Shown piece after piece: positions 1 to 12,492 of a stretch of 64,000 nt of DNA. The stretch is taken from positions 1 through 64,000 of the forward strand of contig JAHLEZ010000041.1 in NCBI GenBank assembly GCA_020726505.1. The letters run 5' to 3'. Made by a program: the position numbers and the translations under genes. Position 1 is the stretch's first letter. Each line of letters begins with the position of its first letter. The stretch is from Leptodontidium sp. MPI-SDFR-AT-0119. Lineage: Eukaryota > Ascomycota > Leotiomycetes > Helotiales > Leptodontidiaceae. Under the pieces are notes generated by a model. That model ran no database searches. It was not told the origin of the DNA and saw only the letters and a program-made list of their open reading frames with translations.

Positions 1-457
1 TCTCTGGAGGTGAGCTGGTAGTGAGAAATATAAGCCACGAAAATATGGTTAGATTCAGGAGAAAGCCTGATTTTGGGGCATTTGGATATGAAGACGCGGT
101 TTAAGCCCAACGGCCAGCCTGGCACCTGCGTTAGTACAGGCTGAGTTGGTGTGTCACTATGTCCTGCTGCTAATCATGTGGACCGCAAATAGGGGGTAAT
201 GTCACAATCAACAAACACATCAGCCCCCAGACCCCCATTGAAGCTTGTCCATAGGGGTCCCGGGATTAGAGTGGCTCGTATCAGTACCCTGGTAAGCTGC
301 ACTTGATTCTATAGGCACTCATAAATAATTTGGCGGCTCGTGCTAGTGCTCTGGTCAGCTCGGGGCTGCCACATGATGGAAACGGTAATATGATTCTAGC
401 TAGGGTCTCGGTGATGTGATAAGCCTCCTCTCCTCCCCACAAGAAACCCCCGGATCT
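1..457. other. Intergenic, no gene seen
   Basis: No open frame with coding character was recognised here. It lies downstream of the amidase stop codon and would hold its 3' untranslated region and terminator. The left neighbour is outside the window. Confidence 0.6.
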
Positions 458-2515
458 CTATAGCATGCTTCTCTCAGCTGCCATTAAGTCGGGGACCCTG
501 CGGACAGGCCATATGCTTTCCCAAGCGCTCATGAAGCTGACTATCTTTCCCTCCTCGTGAGCTCTAGCAATAACGTGCAATCCATATGGACGACCACTGC
601 TTTCCACGTATCCGAAAGGTATAGATGCGAGAGGGTATTCTGTGATCTCATTAGCTGCAAGCCCGGAGAAATATCGTATGTTGAAGGAGCACGCACGTGC
701 TCCTACTCCTACGCCTGCAAAGAAGCTATCACAGGGGCCTATAATAACATCAACTTCGTGCTCCAGGATGACCTTGTCCACACCCTCAGTGGCGGCCCAT
801 TGTCTGCAGATCTGCAATTTTCGCTCGCGTTCATCTGCAGGCATGTTCATGTCCAAGGCTCTCCTCAGACCATTTTGATTGGGGCATAGATCTTTTCAGT
901 TAGCTTCGTTCAAAGTACGGAGTATAGAATATCTCACTCTCATCAAATTCGGTGGCTACATTGGAGTCGTTGAATTCTATGATTTCCTTGAGGTTGTGGA
1001 CTTTCGTATATGCGAGGCTCGACAGGTATTTCTCGCATCCTTCGCGTGCTTGAGATTCTATGACAAAATGAGTTGCTTGGATCTGGCTTGCTTGACAAGA
1101 GTAATTTAGACATACTCATAACATCGTCCATTAAGTCATCAACATTACCACCATCTTCATCGGCGATGTACCCTTCGGGAGGGGCTATATGGACTGGGTG
1201 AACCACTCTTCCGCCATGCTCGCGAATTTTGTCGATAGCGAGAAGATATTCTCTAGCCTACGCAATGTTAATGATTAACAACCTGACAAGGCGGAATACC
1301 AACACTCTGCTCGTCATAACCTGGGAGGGGGTCTTTGGTATCTAGCGGGAGTCGCCACTTCTCGATATCAACAAACCCTACAGAGAGGCCTTGCCAGGTA
1401 TTTTGTATGTTTTCAGTCAGTGATGGCTTGCAGTCGTCCATAGTCCGGCGTAGTATGTCGCTGACGTGTACCAAATCAATGACGTTTTTCGCCATGGCAC
1501 CTGCGGTATCGTAAGATCGAGCAACTTCCCAAACACCTTCCTTAGAAACCGAGCCAGGAGTGAGCTTTAAAGCATATAAAGCGGCCCGACTCGCAGGAGA
1601 GGTCAAAGATCCCGAAGTTTCAGTGCCGAGAGAGACTGGACTGAAGCCTGCGGCAACGCCAACTGCGGATCCGGTAGACGATCCTCCAGGTGCCTTTTAA
1701 CAATTAGCATTGCGACTTGAACACATACTAAAGAACCAACCGTTTCACCCCTTCGCTTCTCCCCCTTGATAAAGCCGCCTGGTATGTACGGTGACTGGCA
1801 CATGCCTCCAACCGCGGACCATCCACCTATACCTCTGTGCCGTTGTTAGAAAGGCAAAGGACAGTCCGAAGTCATTCTTGGATAGATGAAATTTCCAGAC
1901 ACACACGAATGGGGAGGGGATCGTTTTCACGTACTTGAAGCCACAGAATTCCTACAATCGTCAGTTTAATGTTTCCTTCTACCAGCACGGTTCTCGACTT
2001 ACCGTCAAATTTGACTTCCCGAGTATTATAAGGCCGTTCTGGATGAGCTGCGATGATCAACAAGTGCTTCTTTCATGATACGAGCGGGGTGTTTACCGCT
2101 TCCACTGCAGATGCGTTCTGTTTCGGCCGAGAGTCCAGTAAGGCATATGAACCAACAGTAGTAGGCATGCCAAGGGCTGGGTCGGTTGCAAAAGCGTCCT
2201 GGAACTGATTTAGCTAGGTACGTCGGTGCGGCCAGATGCACGCAGAAGCCGCACCTTGACGATGATGGGAATTCCATGGAGCGGCCCCCTGGCCTTGCCA
2301 GCTGACCGTTCTTCGTCGAGGCCTCTGGCGATTGCCAAGAGCTGGTCTCTCGGAGCGAGTGAAATCATAGCATGCAATTTTGCACCAGCATGGTTGTGCT
2401 TCTCGATCTGAGCCAGGTATGTCTCCACAAGGGCGACACAGGTGGTTGATCCATCCTCCAGCAGCGCCCTCAAATCCGCTGCTGTTGTTGTCAGAACGTC
2501 GAACGGAGCCCCCAT
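458..2515 (-). CDS. Amidase (amidase signature family)
   Basis: This should hydrolyse a carboxylic amide to acid and ammonia; the substrate is unknown. Nine exons: complement(458..891, 938..1075, 1116..1257, 1304..1693, 1741..1834, 1935..1951, 2003..2047, 2097..2198, 2255..2515), total 540 residues, usual for fungal amidases. The N-terminal domain ends exon 1 with GIPIIVK, whose lysine (about K87) is the family's catalytic base. Exon 6 opens with the glycine/serine-rich signature GGSSTGSAVGV, followed by ETSGSLTSPA, which holds the cis-serine and nucleophilic serine of the Ser-cisSer-Lys triad. Exon 4 is only 17 nt. The first intron uses a GTGCGG donor. The start at 2515 (MGAPFD) fits the family; an in-frame ATG lies upstream at 2611. 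No break in the frame is needed, so the gene looks intact. Splice sites are my inference. Confidence 0.85.
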
Positions 2516-3066
2516 GGCGGAGATACTAGATAGGAGCAAAAGACGAGGAAGAAAAAGCCTCCTTTCTTGTGCGTGTAACGCCAAAGTAGCACGTGAGAAT
2601 AGCACGGCCACGTACCTAGGTAGGCACTGTCTGTCGATGGTTCGTTCGATGGGGATGGCTTCTTGGACACTCGACGACCAGGTCTCTCATAGTAGAGAGG
2701 ATTCATAGTGTACCACGGACACGACGACTGTATGCAAAGGCTTCAGCGACTGACTACCTAGGAGGTAGTTGCTGTGCTGTGCTCTACGAGAATAAGGAAG
2801 GACAGACGTGTCGCCGGGCTAAGCCGCTTTCGGCTACTGTAGTTCGGTTCGTCCTCGGTTAGCTTCCCTAGCTCTCAGCTCCATAGGAGGTTTCCTCACT
2901 CTGTATGCTAGAATCATCATTCATAATTCTATCACAGGAGACAACTGTGCGTTCCCTCGCTCACCCGCTCGCTCACGTTTCGCACCTCAGCATAGCAGCA
3001 CAACAGCACAGCAGCCAGGGAATTCACAACCTAGTGTGTCACAGCAGCGCAAGCTTGCCCTCTTTC
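2516..3066. promoter_or_regulatory. Divergent intergenic region
   Basis: This stretch separates the minus-strand amidase from the next plus-strand gene, so it should carry both promoters. No specific operator was identified. Confidence 0.4.
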
Positions 3067-4014
3067 ATGGACTTGAGACAAGAACTACACAATACAGTTC
3101 TGACAGCGCTGGTGCCGGGTGCGGCAAATCCAGCAAGCTCGAGGACAAACCCTCAAGACGCGCAGACGTTGATTGGCGCACTCCTCTTCAGCATTCCACC
3201 CGTCTTTCCAGCCCATGTCGGGCGGATCCTCCATTCTGGCTATCGTTCGGGCTGGTCTTCGAAAGAGAGGTTTCTGTGGCTCATGGCGTCAGTAGCTACC
3301 AGCTTGAATCGCAAGCCTGACAGCAGCATCACGCAGCTTAGCCGTGCACTTATCGAGAGTGCAGTGATTATCGAAGAGTGCGAGAGCGGCGATGAGAACT
3401 GCAGGCCGAACATTGTATATTCTGTGTCTTGGGCCGGCTGACCCGATTCTATCCCCACAAGAAGAGGAGCTTTCGACATTCTCAATCAATACCCAAGGTT
3501 CTCCGGGATTGCGGGGGATTCGCAATTACTGACTCAAGCCACACGGCCGTTTCTGGAAGTTGTTCAAGTCTTCACTGGCCGCCGTCTTGAAATCTTTGTC
3601 CTGCAAGGTGTCGACGAACATCAGATCGAGTGTGGACCTGGTTCTGAAGCTCGTATTCAGTTAAGGCCGCCTAATTTTGACACCGATATCCTCACTTCTA
3701 TTGGGAGGTTGGAAATTTGCTGGGTCGACAGTATTACTTCTCACCTTGAACTTGACGTTGCGAGGAAGAAGCTCTTCTTGTTCCATCATCCTTCATTCGT
3801 GAGGCTTCAAGCAACCACGAGATCACTTCTTCCTCTGTACGCGCCTCCCAACTAAAATCTCTCCTCGCTCCTTACTTTATGCAACTTCTCTTGTTATGTG
3901 GTTATTGGGTTCCGTCCCTCCATAGTAAACATGTCTCTAAACTAATATCTTTCATGCAGTGGCATAACCCATGTTTTCAAACGACTCACAGCTTCCAAAA
4001 ATCCAAAATCGTAG
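3067..4014 (+). CDS. Fungal-specific hypothetical protein, three exons
   Basis: I do not recognise a catalytic domain. The proposed model is join(3067..3377, 3462..3836, 3960..4014), 246 residues, starting MDLRQEL. The first exon frame would otherwise hit an in-frame TGA at 3439, after which the same frame stays open for about 130 codons. A GTGCGA donor at 3378, a perfect branch site GCTGAC at 3436-3441 (which contains that TGA) and an acceptor ending at 3461 remove the stop and keep the frame. The second intron (3837-3959) is bounded by GTACGC and ATGCAG and gives a short tail ending in NPKS. The body has alternating charged and hydrophobic stretches but no obvious membrane segment. The alternative is a gene with a real stop at 3439 or a nonsense mutation. 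Confidence 0.5.
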
Positions 4015-4189
4015 TAGTTCCCTTCCAAATCTCGGCGCCATATGAATAAACGAATAAAACCCATCATCGTCATCATCACCATCACCATCCCATCTCAACC
4101 CCCATTCCACTTAAAAAGTTTCCCATTTCCTATTTCCCATTTCCCCTTCCCTTCCCTCCTCCCCCATCCCATCAATCTCCCAACCCTCA

Positions 4190-4649
4190 TCAACTATTCG
4201 ACCTAGAACCCTTCACCACAACAGCCACAATCGTAAGCAGCAAAAGCACCAGACTCAACCCCACCAAGAATCGATTCATACACCAGCTCTCCCTCTGCTG
4301 CCGTTCATGCACATCCGCACTGTTCTGGATGTAGTGAGGTTGTTGCGCTAGCGGTATGGGTCTCTCTCGACGAGTGAAGGGATTGCCTGTGGGAGTATAT
4401 GAGAAAGGGGGAGGTTTGGGGGCGAGGAATGGATCGCCTGTTGCTGATTCTTCGTTGTGGTGGGGGGTGTGGCGGGTGTAGGGAGGTGGGTTGTGAGCGG
4501 GGGGTGGTGTGGAGAGGGGGATGTAGGATTGCACCTGTTAAGTTAAATTAGTCTTTTGTTTGGTGATGTTGATGAGGAGGACGGGTAGGGAAATGACGGT
4601 GTTTATTTACCTTTGCGACAACAGGTCGTGATGGGAATGGGTCGGGCAT
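4190..4649 (-). CDS. Small proline-rich single-pass membrane protein
   Basis: Two exons, complement(4190..4534, 4611..4649), encode 127 residues starting MPDPFPSRP. The 76-nt intron has GTAAAT and TTAACAG borders. The N-terminal two thirds is rich in proline, tyrosine and asparagine with PPPY-like stretches. Near the C-terminus about 20 hydrophobic residues (FLVGLSLVLLLLTIVAVVV) follow a basic/polar linker, and a short basic tail (KGSRSNS) ends the protein. This layout suggests a tail-anchored or single-pass membrane protein with a disordered cytosolic part; PPxY-type motifs could recruit WW-domain proteins, but that is speculation. The next gene has the same architecture and gene structure. 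Function unknown. Confidence 0.65.
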
Positions 4650-5567
4650 TATTGCGTCCTGGGTTTTCCAATTTCGACCTCTCAGATCAATCCTCCTTTA
4701 CAACCCAAGAGCTGGTACCAAGTCCTCCGAGTCCTCCAAGTCCGTTAGCACAAGCGCTGCTTTCTAGCTCATGGAAAGTCGTCGTTCAATTAGAGAGAAT
4801 GTTCTGTAAGGAAGTAATTCGTGAAAGTAGTCCTAAGCGAAATTCATCCATACAGAGGAACAAGAACAACACCGGACATTTCGTGAAAGATAAACTATCG
4901 AGGATACACAGCTCTACTTATCTTCTCTAACACACCTTCACTGATTCCCCACTCGGCCGCAGAATCCAAGGATGACACGCAATGAGAGAGAATGAACATG
5001 CACACATCCTAATCCAAAATCTTCCAACACTGATAGGCGAATCAGCCGAATCAGACGAACACATTTTTGTTGGTTTAACGGATCGCATGAATGTACGCCG
5101 CTTCCTATGTAGGTTCTGAGAGCGTGCGGCGCATGCGGGTGGCTTGGTTTGGGATGGTTGTGTTGGAGTTTCGTATGTGGTCTCTTTGGGGGTTGTGTTC
5201 TAGTGACTGGACTGTTGGGTTTCAAGAACTCGCTCGCTAAGCGAGTCCCCCCTTTATGTTTGATTAATCTCGCTATGTGCTCTATGTATGCAGATACTGT
5301 ACTGCTGTACTGGTATATCCTCCTCCTTCTGAAAAAAAGACAAACGCCAACATTAAGAACGCCTCGGTATGCTCGTATACACTCCTTCCATTACATCGAC
5401 CCTCCATCTATCCATATACACCGTGCGCCTACCCAAATGCCTCTCTTTCTCTGAAAGACCATGAACTCCATCGCCATGCCATGCTATGTTCGCTCGCTTA
5501 AACCGGACTCCTCGAGGGAGGAGAGGAAAGAAAAAACTCCAAGCCAAGCTGAGTTGAGTTGAGTTGC
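4650..5567. other. Intergenic with simple repeats
   Basis: No convincing gene. It holds the upstream region of one small membrane-protein gene and the 3' side of the other. A short GAGTT tandem repeat lies at about 5551-5566, and several hydrophobic short frames look accidental. Confidence 0.5.
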
Positions 5568-6095
5568 CTATGAATTGGCAGAACAATCCCCACTCGTGCT
5601 CCCATCACTCCACCGCACACAAAACCCATTTCCCCTCCCCCAATGGAAAACAGTGCCGAAGACCACGAGCGGGATGACGACAATAACCATTGTCGCGACG
5701 CAGAAACAGAGGATGCGTCTGCGGTTATACTTTTTCTGGTTATAGTATGAGACGTTCCGCCGGTAGTTTGGTAGGTGGCCGGATGAGTAGTTTGGGGAGT
5801 ATGGGTGGAGGTGTGTGATGTTGTTGTGAGTCGGTGCTGTTTTGAGGGGCGTGATGGGTTCGTTGTGCGGGTAATTGTGTTGGGATTGGTAGGAGGGTGG
5901 GAGACTGGCTTCGGGGTCGCGGATGTGGAAGTTGTATGCTGGGGGTGGGATGGTTGGGTATTGCTATTTTCTGTTGTGTTAGTTCTAGTCTTTGGATTTT
6001 GCGAGAGAGGGAAGAGTGCAACTTACGTCTGCGAATGGATTTGAAGGGTGGAAAGGCTGGAGGGCGTGGGTGGGTTGTTGTGATAGATCGGCCAT
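5568..6095 (-). CDS. Small tyrosine/proline-rich single-pass membrane protein
   Basis: Two exons, complement(5568..5963, 6027..6095), encode 154 residues starting MADLSQQ. The intron is 63 nt with a GTAAGT donor and an AATAG acceptor. The N-terminal part is rich in Pro, Asn, His and Tyr (for example PTIPPPAYNF). A basic stretch (KKYNRRR) precedes one hydrophobic helix (CFCVATMVIVVIPLVVFGTVF), and about 25 polar residues end the chain. It resembles its neighbour at 4190-4649 in size, intron position after a short first exon, PPP-rich N-terminus and C-terminal helix, so the two may be a diverged tandem duplication. Function unknown. Confidence 0.65.
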
Positions 6096-7328
6096 CTCGT
6101 CTAATTCCCCGTATTTGTTTTGTTTTGGTAATGAGAATCGCGAATTGTGGAGAGATGGGGCGATCTGTTCAATGCGGGAAAATTAAATAAAATCGATTGG
6201 GGATAACATGTCAGTTCAAATAATTCGGAGCGGTTCATGATACATATACAGCGTCACGATGCGATGTTGGTTGGTGTTCCCTTCCTCCCCTTCCTTCAAG
6301 TTCGCCTACCGTGGCTACCAGTGGGCTGGTGGCTGAGTCAGGTGCAGGCTGTGTTTTGATGCTGAGCCTCGAAGGACTTCGGAAGGCTGAGATTAGGAAC
6401 GATGTTCGGGCCATCGATTGATTATTGTTGGTTCAAGAGCCTGGCGAGGCTGGATATAGGTGGCTTGAAACCCGCTGAGAGAGCTGGTCCGGTCGATACG
6501 AAGGTCTGTGGTTGCTATTCGGAGGGTTTGGGGCGTTGCTGAGGGTCACGTTGTGGACAGAGTCACGTGTTGGTGTTGGTTCGGTCGGTGGTTTGACGTG
6601 AGATGGACGCCTCGTCTTCTCGTAAATACAACATCAGCAGGCCATTGCGGCACTGCGCTCATCCATTTCATCATCTAAGCTACAGATCTGAGGAGGGCGA
6701 TATACACGTACGTACTTTCTCGGGCCGAGAAATGAGTCAAGGTCTGGTGATGTGGTAATTCCAGATGCTGCCACAAGCAATTTCTTCAGGACTTCTCTCC
6801 CCTTCCCCTCTTCCACCACATGCGTGATTCGACCATCCCCGACACCCCCGAGACCCTACAACTGCCGGTCTACCGAGCCATCAATTATCTGGGGAAATCC
6901 GGGAAATCGCAACACATCGGTCCCTGATATAGCAGCACCAATAACAAGTGTTGTGTGCCTGACTATCTTTCTCCGGCTTAAACCAGGGGTTTCTCTACCC
7001 CTCATTCATTCCCCTCCGCATTTTGGGAGCAGAATACGTATGCGATTTTCTGGGGTAATGTAGGGGAAGGGAAGGAAGGGATGATTCCACGAATGGAGAG
7101 AGGCCGTGTATTATAGTTTCGGTTTAAAGAATCGCCGAGATTGGGGTTTGGTAGTATTGTGGTAGGGGTAGGATGTGTGATGATGCATGCTGGGCTGGAA
7201 GAGGAGATGGTACGGGACCGGGAGAATGGTGATTAAGAGATATATTGCTACAAGGCCAAGTATTTTCTTTTCCTTATCTTGTTGAGCTGAGCTGAGCTGT
7301 CTTGAATATTTGCTTAAATATTCGCGCG
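6096..7328. promoter_or_regulatory. Long divergent intergenic region
   Basis: About 1.2 kb between the minus-strand membrane-protein gene and the plus-strand GH79 gene. I see no gene in it. It should carry both promoters and 5' untranslated regions. Confidence 0.4.
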
Positions 7329-9029
7329 ATGCATATGTCTTTCAAACAAGTCGTTTGGCTTTTATTGCCGGTTCTAGGTTATGGAGCTACAGTCACTTAT
7401 ACAGTTCCATCATCTGCGCCAACAGGAGCAGCGACACTTGATCCTGCTCCTGTGGGGGTATCGTAAGTCTCAATTCCCAATTCCCAATTCCCAATTCTAT
7501 ATTCCATCCACAATATTCTCTAACTGTATATAAATAGATTCGAGTTCTTCGCCTTCCCATCATACTTCACAAATGTAACAGCGACGAATCAATGCCTCAA
7601 GAATTTCCAAGAAGTGACGGGAACATGGCCACCAATTCGAATCGGAGGGACAACACAGTGAGTCTGGTTATTATTCTAGATGAGATTTAAGGCGTTGGTG
7701 TTAATTAGGAGTACCTAGGGATCGTGCGAAATATGATGCGTCGACTTCTGCATATGTTGTGTATTCGGTTGCTGCTCCTACTGACGCGCCGGCGAATCTG
7801 ACGTTTGGACCTTCGTTTATGTCTTTGGCTGCGACGTATCCTGGGACTGTTGTTGTGGGTGAGTAAATGAACCAGTGATCCAAATTCTGATGTGTTGTGT
7901 TTACTGACTGTTTGAAAGGACTTAATCGAGGAAAAGACGATATCGCCAATACAATCGCAGCTGCGAAGGTAGCCAAGGACAGGATGAAGAATCTTCTTGC
8001 GATTGAGCTCGGGAATGAGCCAGAATGTAGGTTTTCCCTATCAAGTCAGCTTTTCGATAATGAAACAACGTCTGACCATCAACAGATTACACCAAAGACG
8101 GCCAACCCATCGCCTTGAAAGCAGGAACATGGGATCCTCCCACCGACGCCAACTCTCAAAACAACTGGATCCTCTCCGTCGGCGAAGCCCTTTCCAGCAA
8201 AAATCTCATCCAAGCCGGGAACCACAACGAAGCACCCCCCAAATGGGGCGCCGAAGAACTAATCGCCACTCAAAACACCACCGTAAAGTCCTACGTGCAC
8301 AACTACGCGCACCACAACTACCCGGGGGGATCCATCTCGGGCCTCATGTCCCACGCAGGCATATCATCCAACATCAACATCTTCCAAGCGGACCTCGCCG
8401 CCGCGGCCACGACGGGGAAAGAATATGTCCTTGGTGAAACGAATTCCGTGTCTGGGGGCGGCGCGAAGGATGTCAGTCCGCTTTTTGGAGCCGCACTGTG
8501 GACGATGGATTATGCCCTGCGTGCATCCAGTGCGGGGATCAAGAGGACGTATTTCCACCATGGAACTGTGGGATTGTGTTATTATTGCTGGTGGGGGAGG
8601 TATAGTATGGGTGCGCCTTATTATGGTGCGTATGCTGCTACGACGGCTATGGCTGGTGGGAGTTATATCTCTGCGCTTGATGATGGGACGACGGGAGGGG
8701 CGGTTTATGTTGTTTATGATGCAGATGGGAGGCCGAGGAAGTTGGTGTTGTATAATTCGGAGTATTACTCGGGGAGTGGGACGAGGGGAAATCAGACGTT
8801 TGCGCTGGAGGGATTGGTGGGAGGGAGTGTGAGTGTGAAGAGGTTGAGTGCTGCGAGTGCGGGCACCAGGGTGGATACCGGGGGTGTGGTTACGTTTGGG
8901 GGGAAGACTTTTGCGCAGGGGACTTGCGTTGAGGGGGGGAGTGAAGTTGTGGAAGTGGTGAATGTGGTGGATGGGAAGGCAGCGTTTGTGGTTGCTGCTA
9001 CGGAGGCAGTGGTGTTGTTCTTGGAGTAG
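7329..9029 (+). CDS. Secreted glycoside hydrolase family 79 protein
   Basis: GH79 enzymes are retaining beta-glucuronidases and relatives acting on glycan side chains; the exact sugar is not predictable here. Five exons: join(7329..7462, 7538..7657, 7719..7858, 7919..8026, 8086..9029), 481 residues. A signal peptide (VVWLLLPVLGYGA) follows the start; a second ATG at 7335 is equally possible. The TIM-barrel core shows FEFFAFPSYF, IRIGGTTQ and ELGNEPEYY, in which E165 should be the acid/base. GETNS with E285 is the likely nucleophile. The C-terminal half forms the beta-rich domain typical of fungal GH79 proteins. Introns are 59-75 nt with consensus ends. Codon third positions shift from C-rich to G/T-rich inside exon 5. 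Confidence 0.85.
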
Positions 9030-9800
9030 TGGGATGGTTAACTCGCACCGAGTGTTCTGTAACTACCTAGGTATTTACGGAAAGTTAACTGCTTACTTAC
9101 CTGTCGAAAATGGAACTCGGCAGTGTGAGTTTATTTAATGCTTGAATATCAGAACATTTCTATCAAGCTTCTGATCAAAATTCTCATTGAATCAGTTGTG
9201 GAAGACAGTGGTGATTGGTGCGTTTATTCCTATTTATTCGGCTCTCGGGACGGGGGTAAGCGGGGGGAATATGACCAGTGGATCGACAATTGACTCGCAT
9301 AGCACGGCAAACTAACTTCCTATTCCTGCCCAAAACAAGTCACGAACAGCTATAAGAAGTATCAGATCCGGAAATCGGACGAACTCTCGGGTGATATATC
9401 GACTTTTTTGACATGCCACATGATGGGAAATACTGTTTTGGGGATGGGCGGGGGCTGCGAGAGCGGGGTTTAGGCTCGTGGTGGTGGGGAAGAAGGGGAT
9501 AGCAGCGGTAGGGGGGAGGGGTTTAGGCACGCGGTACTTAAACTATAGGTACGTAGGGACGGATTATATCGTGGACGGATGTGGGTGGGTTACGTTGCGT
9601 TGGTTGGATTAGTTTATTGTGGGGTAATATATCTGAGGAAGGTTATATATATGATGCTGGGGTGTTTGGATATTTTGAGTTTTGTTTCTTCTGGAAGGGT
9701 ATGAGACAAGATCTCGTGGGATTCACCACACTTGATTGAACTTCGTTGTATACCTACTTCCTGTTTAGAGAGGTTGTCTCTTGATATCTGTGAAGACAAG
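9030..9800. promoter_or_regulatory. Intergenic between two glycosidase genes
   Basis: No gene seen. It contains the 3' region of GH79 and the promoter of the GH43 gene. The genes run in the same direction. Confidence 0.45.
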
Positions 9801-12418
9801 ATGATGATTACACCTTCAAAATTGACGCTCGGCTGGGTGCTGTTTGCAGGAATTGTGTCTGCTAGTATTCAGATTGTAAGGTTTCACCCACCTCTAATCT
9901 TTCCCCTTGTTGGGAATGATATGGAGAAAGATATCGTGAAGGGAAGTCAAACGAAGTAATGCAATGCTCATTGTGGAACATCAGATCCCAGGTGCAACAA
10001 TCACAGCCAAAGGAACGAATCAGCACATGCAAGCTCATGGCGGCGGTATCATCGAAGTAGATAATGTGTTCTACCTCATTGGGGAGAATAAGTTCAATGG
10101 TTCTGCGTTTCAGAGTTTGAATTGTTATTCTAGCCCGGTTAGTATTTTGTCTTATCGCTTCTCCTGTTCCTTCTCGCTCCTCTCACATCTCAAAAGTTCA
10201 AACCACTTCCAACTATTTCCACACCCCCTCGCTCTCTCTTCCCACGATTTGAAACCGATGGGTGGGGCTCTAGACAAATCAAGACTAATAGCCATTGCGA
10301 ATAGGATCTCGTAACATGGACATTCGTCAATAAGGTCCTCACCCTGCAATCCTCAGGCGATCTCGGACCCAACAGAGTCGTGGAGAGACCGCACGTCATC
10401 TACAACGAGAACACGAAGAAATACGTCATGTGGATGCATATCGATAGTAGCAATTATGGAGAGGCGAAGGCCGGCTGGGCGACGAGTGACACGGTGTGTG
10501 GGAATTATAATTATTTGTAAGTCTGAATTCGCTGTCGAGGAAGATGGCGTGGTGGAGGGATGGGGATGGAAGCGTGGAATGATGGGATGGTGCATTGGTG
10601 TGGAATAGAGAAGGTAAAATGGAGAAGGCTGATGAGTGTGCTGTGTGTCAATAGGGGATCGGCACAACCACTTGGATTCCAAAGTCGAGATTTAAATCTG
10701 TTCAAAGGTATGCTTAGCCTATCCTCTCAACTTTTCAAATCAAAACTACTCCATCTCACATTACATCACTAACATCAATCCAGATACCGACGGAACAGCC
10801 TACCTCCTCACCGAAGACGTGCGTTCCCTCCCCCCCATTCCCTCCACACCCTCCCATCCCCTCTTCTCTCCCCACAAGCTCCGCAAACACACTCACCTAC
10901 CCTATCTACCTTGAACACCTCACTGACTTCAGCATCATCATCATCAGCGAGCAAACGGCCTCCGCATCGACAAGCTGTCAGCAGATTACCTGACACCCCT
11001 CTCGACAGTCTTCCTCTGGCCCGAGTTATACTCGTATGAAGCTTCTGCCATCTATAAGAATGGGAATACGTATTTTATGTTTGCATCGCATCAGAGTGGT
11101 TGGGGTATGTTTTCATTTCATTTCTTTTTCTTTTTCTTCCTCCATCTTGTTTTCTGTCTAGCTCTCTTTCCCGATTTTTTTTTTTCCTTCGTTCGGATTT
11201 ATACGAGTCTGGAAGTTAGAGATTGTATGAGGGGCTGGGAATGTGATTGTGAAATAAGGGGAATATTGGCATAAATGGGGAGTATGATTTTTATTTTTTT
11301 ATTTTCCTATGCTAATGGTGGGAATCTTGTAGATCCAAACGATAACGTCTACTGCACGTCAACAAACCTCAGCGGTCCATGGTCCGCATGGGCGAACTTC
11401 GCTACAGTGGGGTCGAATACGTATAATTCTCAGACGGCGGCTGTGGTTGGGATTAACGGTGTTGTGATGTACGTCTCTCTCCTTCAATTCTCTACCCCTC
11501 CATTCATGCATTCTTTTACTCATTCATTCTTTCATTCTTTCATTCATAATTTCGTTATTTCTCTATATCTCTCTATCATTGTATATGGAAGTGGTTTGAA
11601 TTTTGAATATTTGGAGGGAAATCGGGTTGGGGATATGTTGTGATGTGTTGTGATGGGGCTGATAACGGGATAGGTACATGGGAGATAGGTGGAAGAAGGA
11701 TAACCTCATGACATCTACGTATGTCTGGCTACCCCTTACGCTCTCTGGGACGACTGCGAAGATGGTATGGCTTTCCCCCCTCTCCTAACCCCCTTTCCCA
11801 TTCTCGATTTAGGTCAAGATCTAGATCCGGGTCTGGGATTGGATATGCAAGAGACCCCAACCTGACAAGAGCAGGATAACCGCGTAAACTGGATCCTCAA
11901 CATCTCCGCTGGGACATGGTCCCCGGGTCCCAGCGAAACAACCCCAGAGGCAGAATCCAGCATCAACACGCTCGCCAACGGCGCCATAACCCTCGACTGC
12001 AGCGGCTGCTCGGGCGGGAAGAGTATCGGGTATATCGGCGGACCGCCGGGCGGGACGTTGACGTTTACGAATGTGACGAGTACGGTTGCGGTGACGAGTA
12101 CGATTCGGATCGCGTATCTGAATGGGGATAGTACGCAGAGGTATGCGAATGTGGTGGTTAATGGGGTGGGGGGTGTGATTGCTTTTGTGCCGACGACGGG
12201 GGGGACGCCGATGAGTAGTGTGTTGACGGTGGAGTTGAGGAAGGGGGCGAATACGGTTAGGTTTGAGGCGGTTAATGGGGGGTGGGGTGAGTTCTTATTT
12301 CTTCTTCTTTGGCCCCGCTGATGGTTTTGTTCGTTGTTGTTTGGTGTGTTGGGTTGGGTTGATGCTGATGTTGTGTGTAGGTCCGGATATTGATCGTTTG
12401 ATGGTGCCTGTTTCGTGA
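9801..12418 (+). CDS. Secreted GH43 exo-beta-1,3-galactanase-type enzyme with CBM35
   Basis: The fold and domain order match fungal GH43 galactan 1,3-beta-galactosidases, which trim galactan backbones of arabinogalactan. Ten exons: join(9801..9875, 9985..10137, 10305..10516, 10655..10707, 10784..10818, 10948..11104, 11333..11468, 11674..11764, 11875..12286, 12381..12418), 453 residues. The N-terminus is a signal peptide (LGWVLFAGIVSA). The GH43 five-bladed propeller covers roughly residues 30-315, with AHGGGIIEV, ERPHVIYN and FLWPELYSYEAS as recognisable blades. Residues from about 320 to the end form a CBM35-like beta-sandwich, ending in the motif GGWGPDIDRLMV that is typical of this module. 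All introns are consensus. It lies next to the GH79 gene in the same orientation, so both could act on plant cell-wall glycans. Confidence 0.85.
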
Positions 12419-12492
12419 TGGACTGAACTTGCTGGGTTTTTATCTCGTGTAAGGGGTTTTGAAGGAGCGGATGAATCGAAAGTGAAGCATGA

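Noticed and set aside
3439..3441. The TGA as proof of a pseudogene at 3.4 kb
   Set aside because: A GTGCGA donor, a perfect branch site and a usable acceptor remove it and keep the frame.
5149..5454. A hydrophobic plus-strand frame at 5.1-5.5 kb
   Set aside because: It lies in the untranslated zone between two minus-strand genes and shows only low-complexity sequence.
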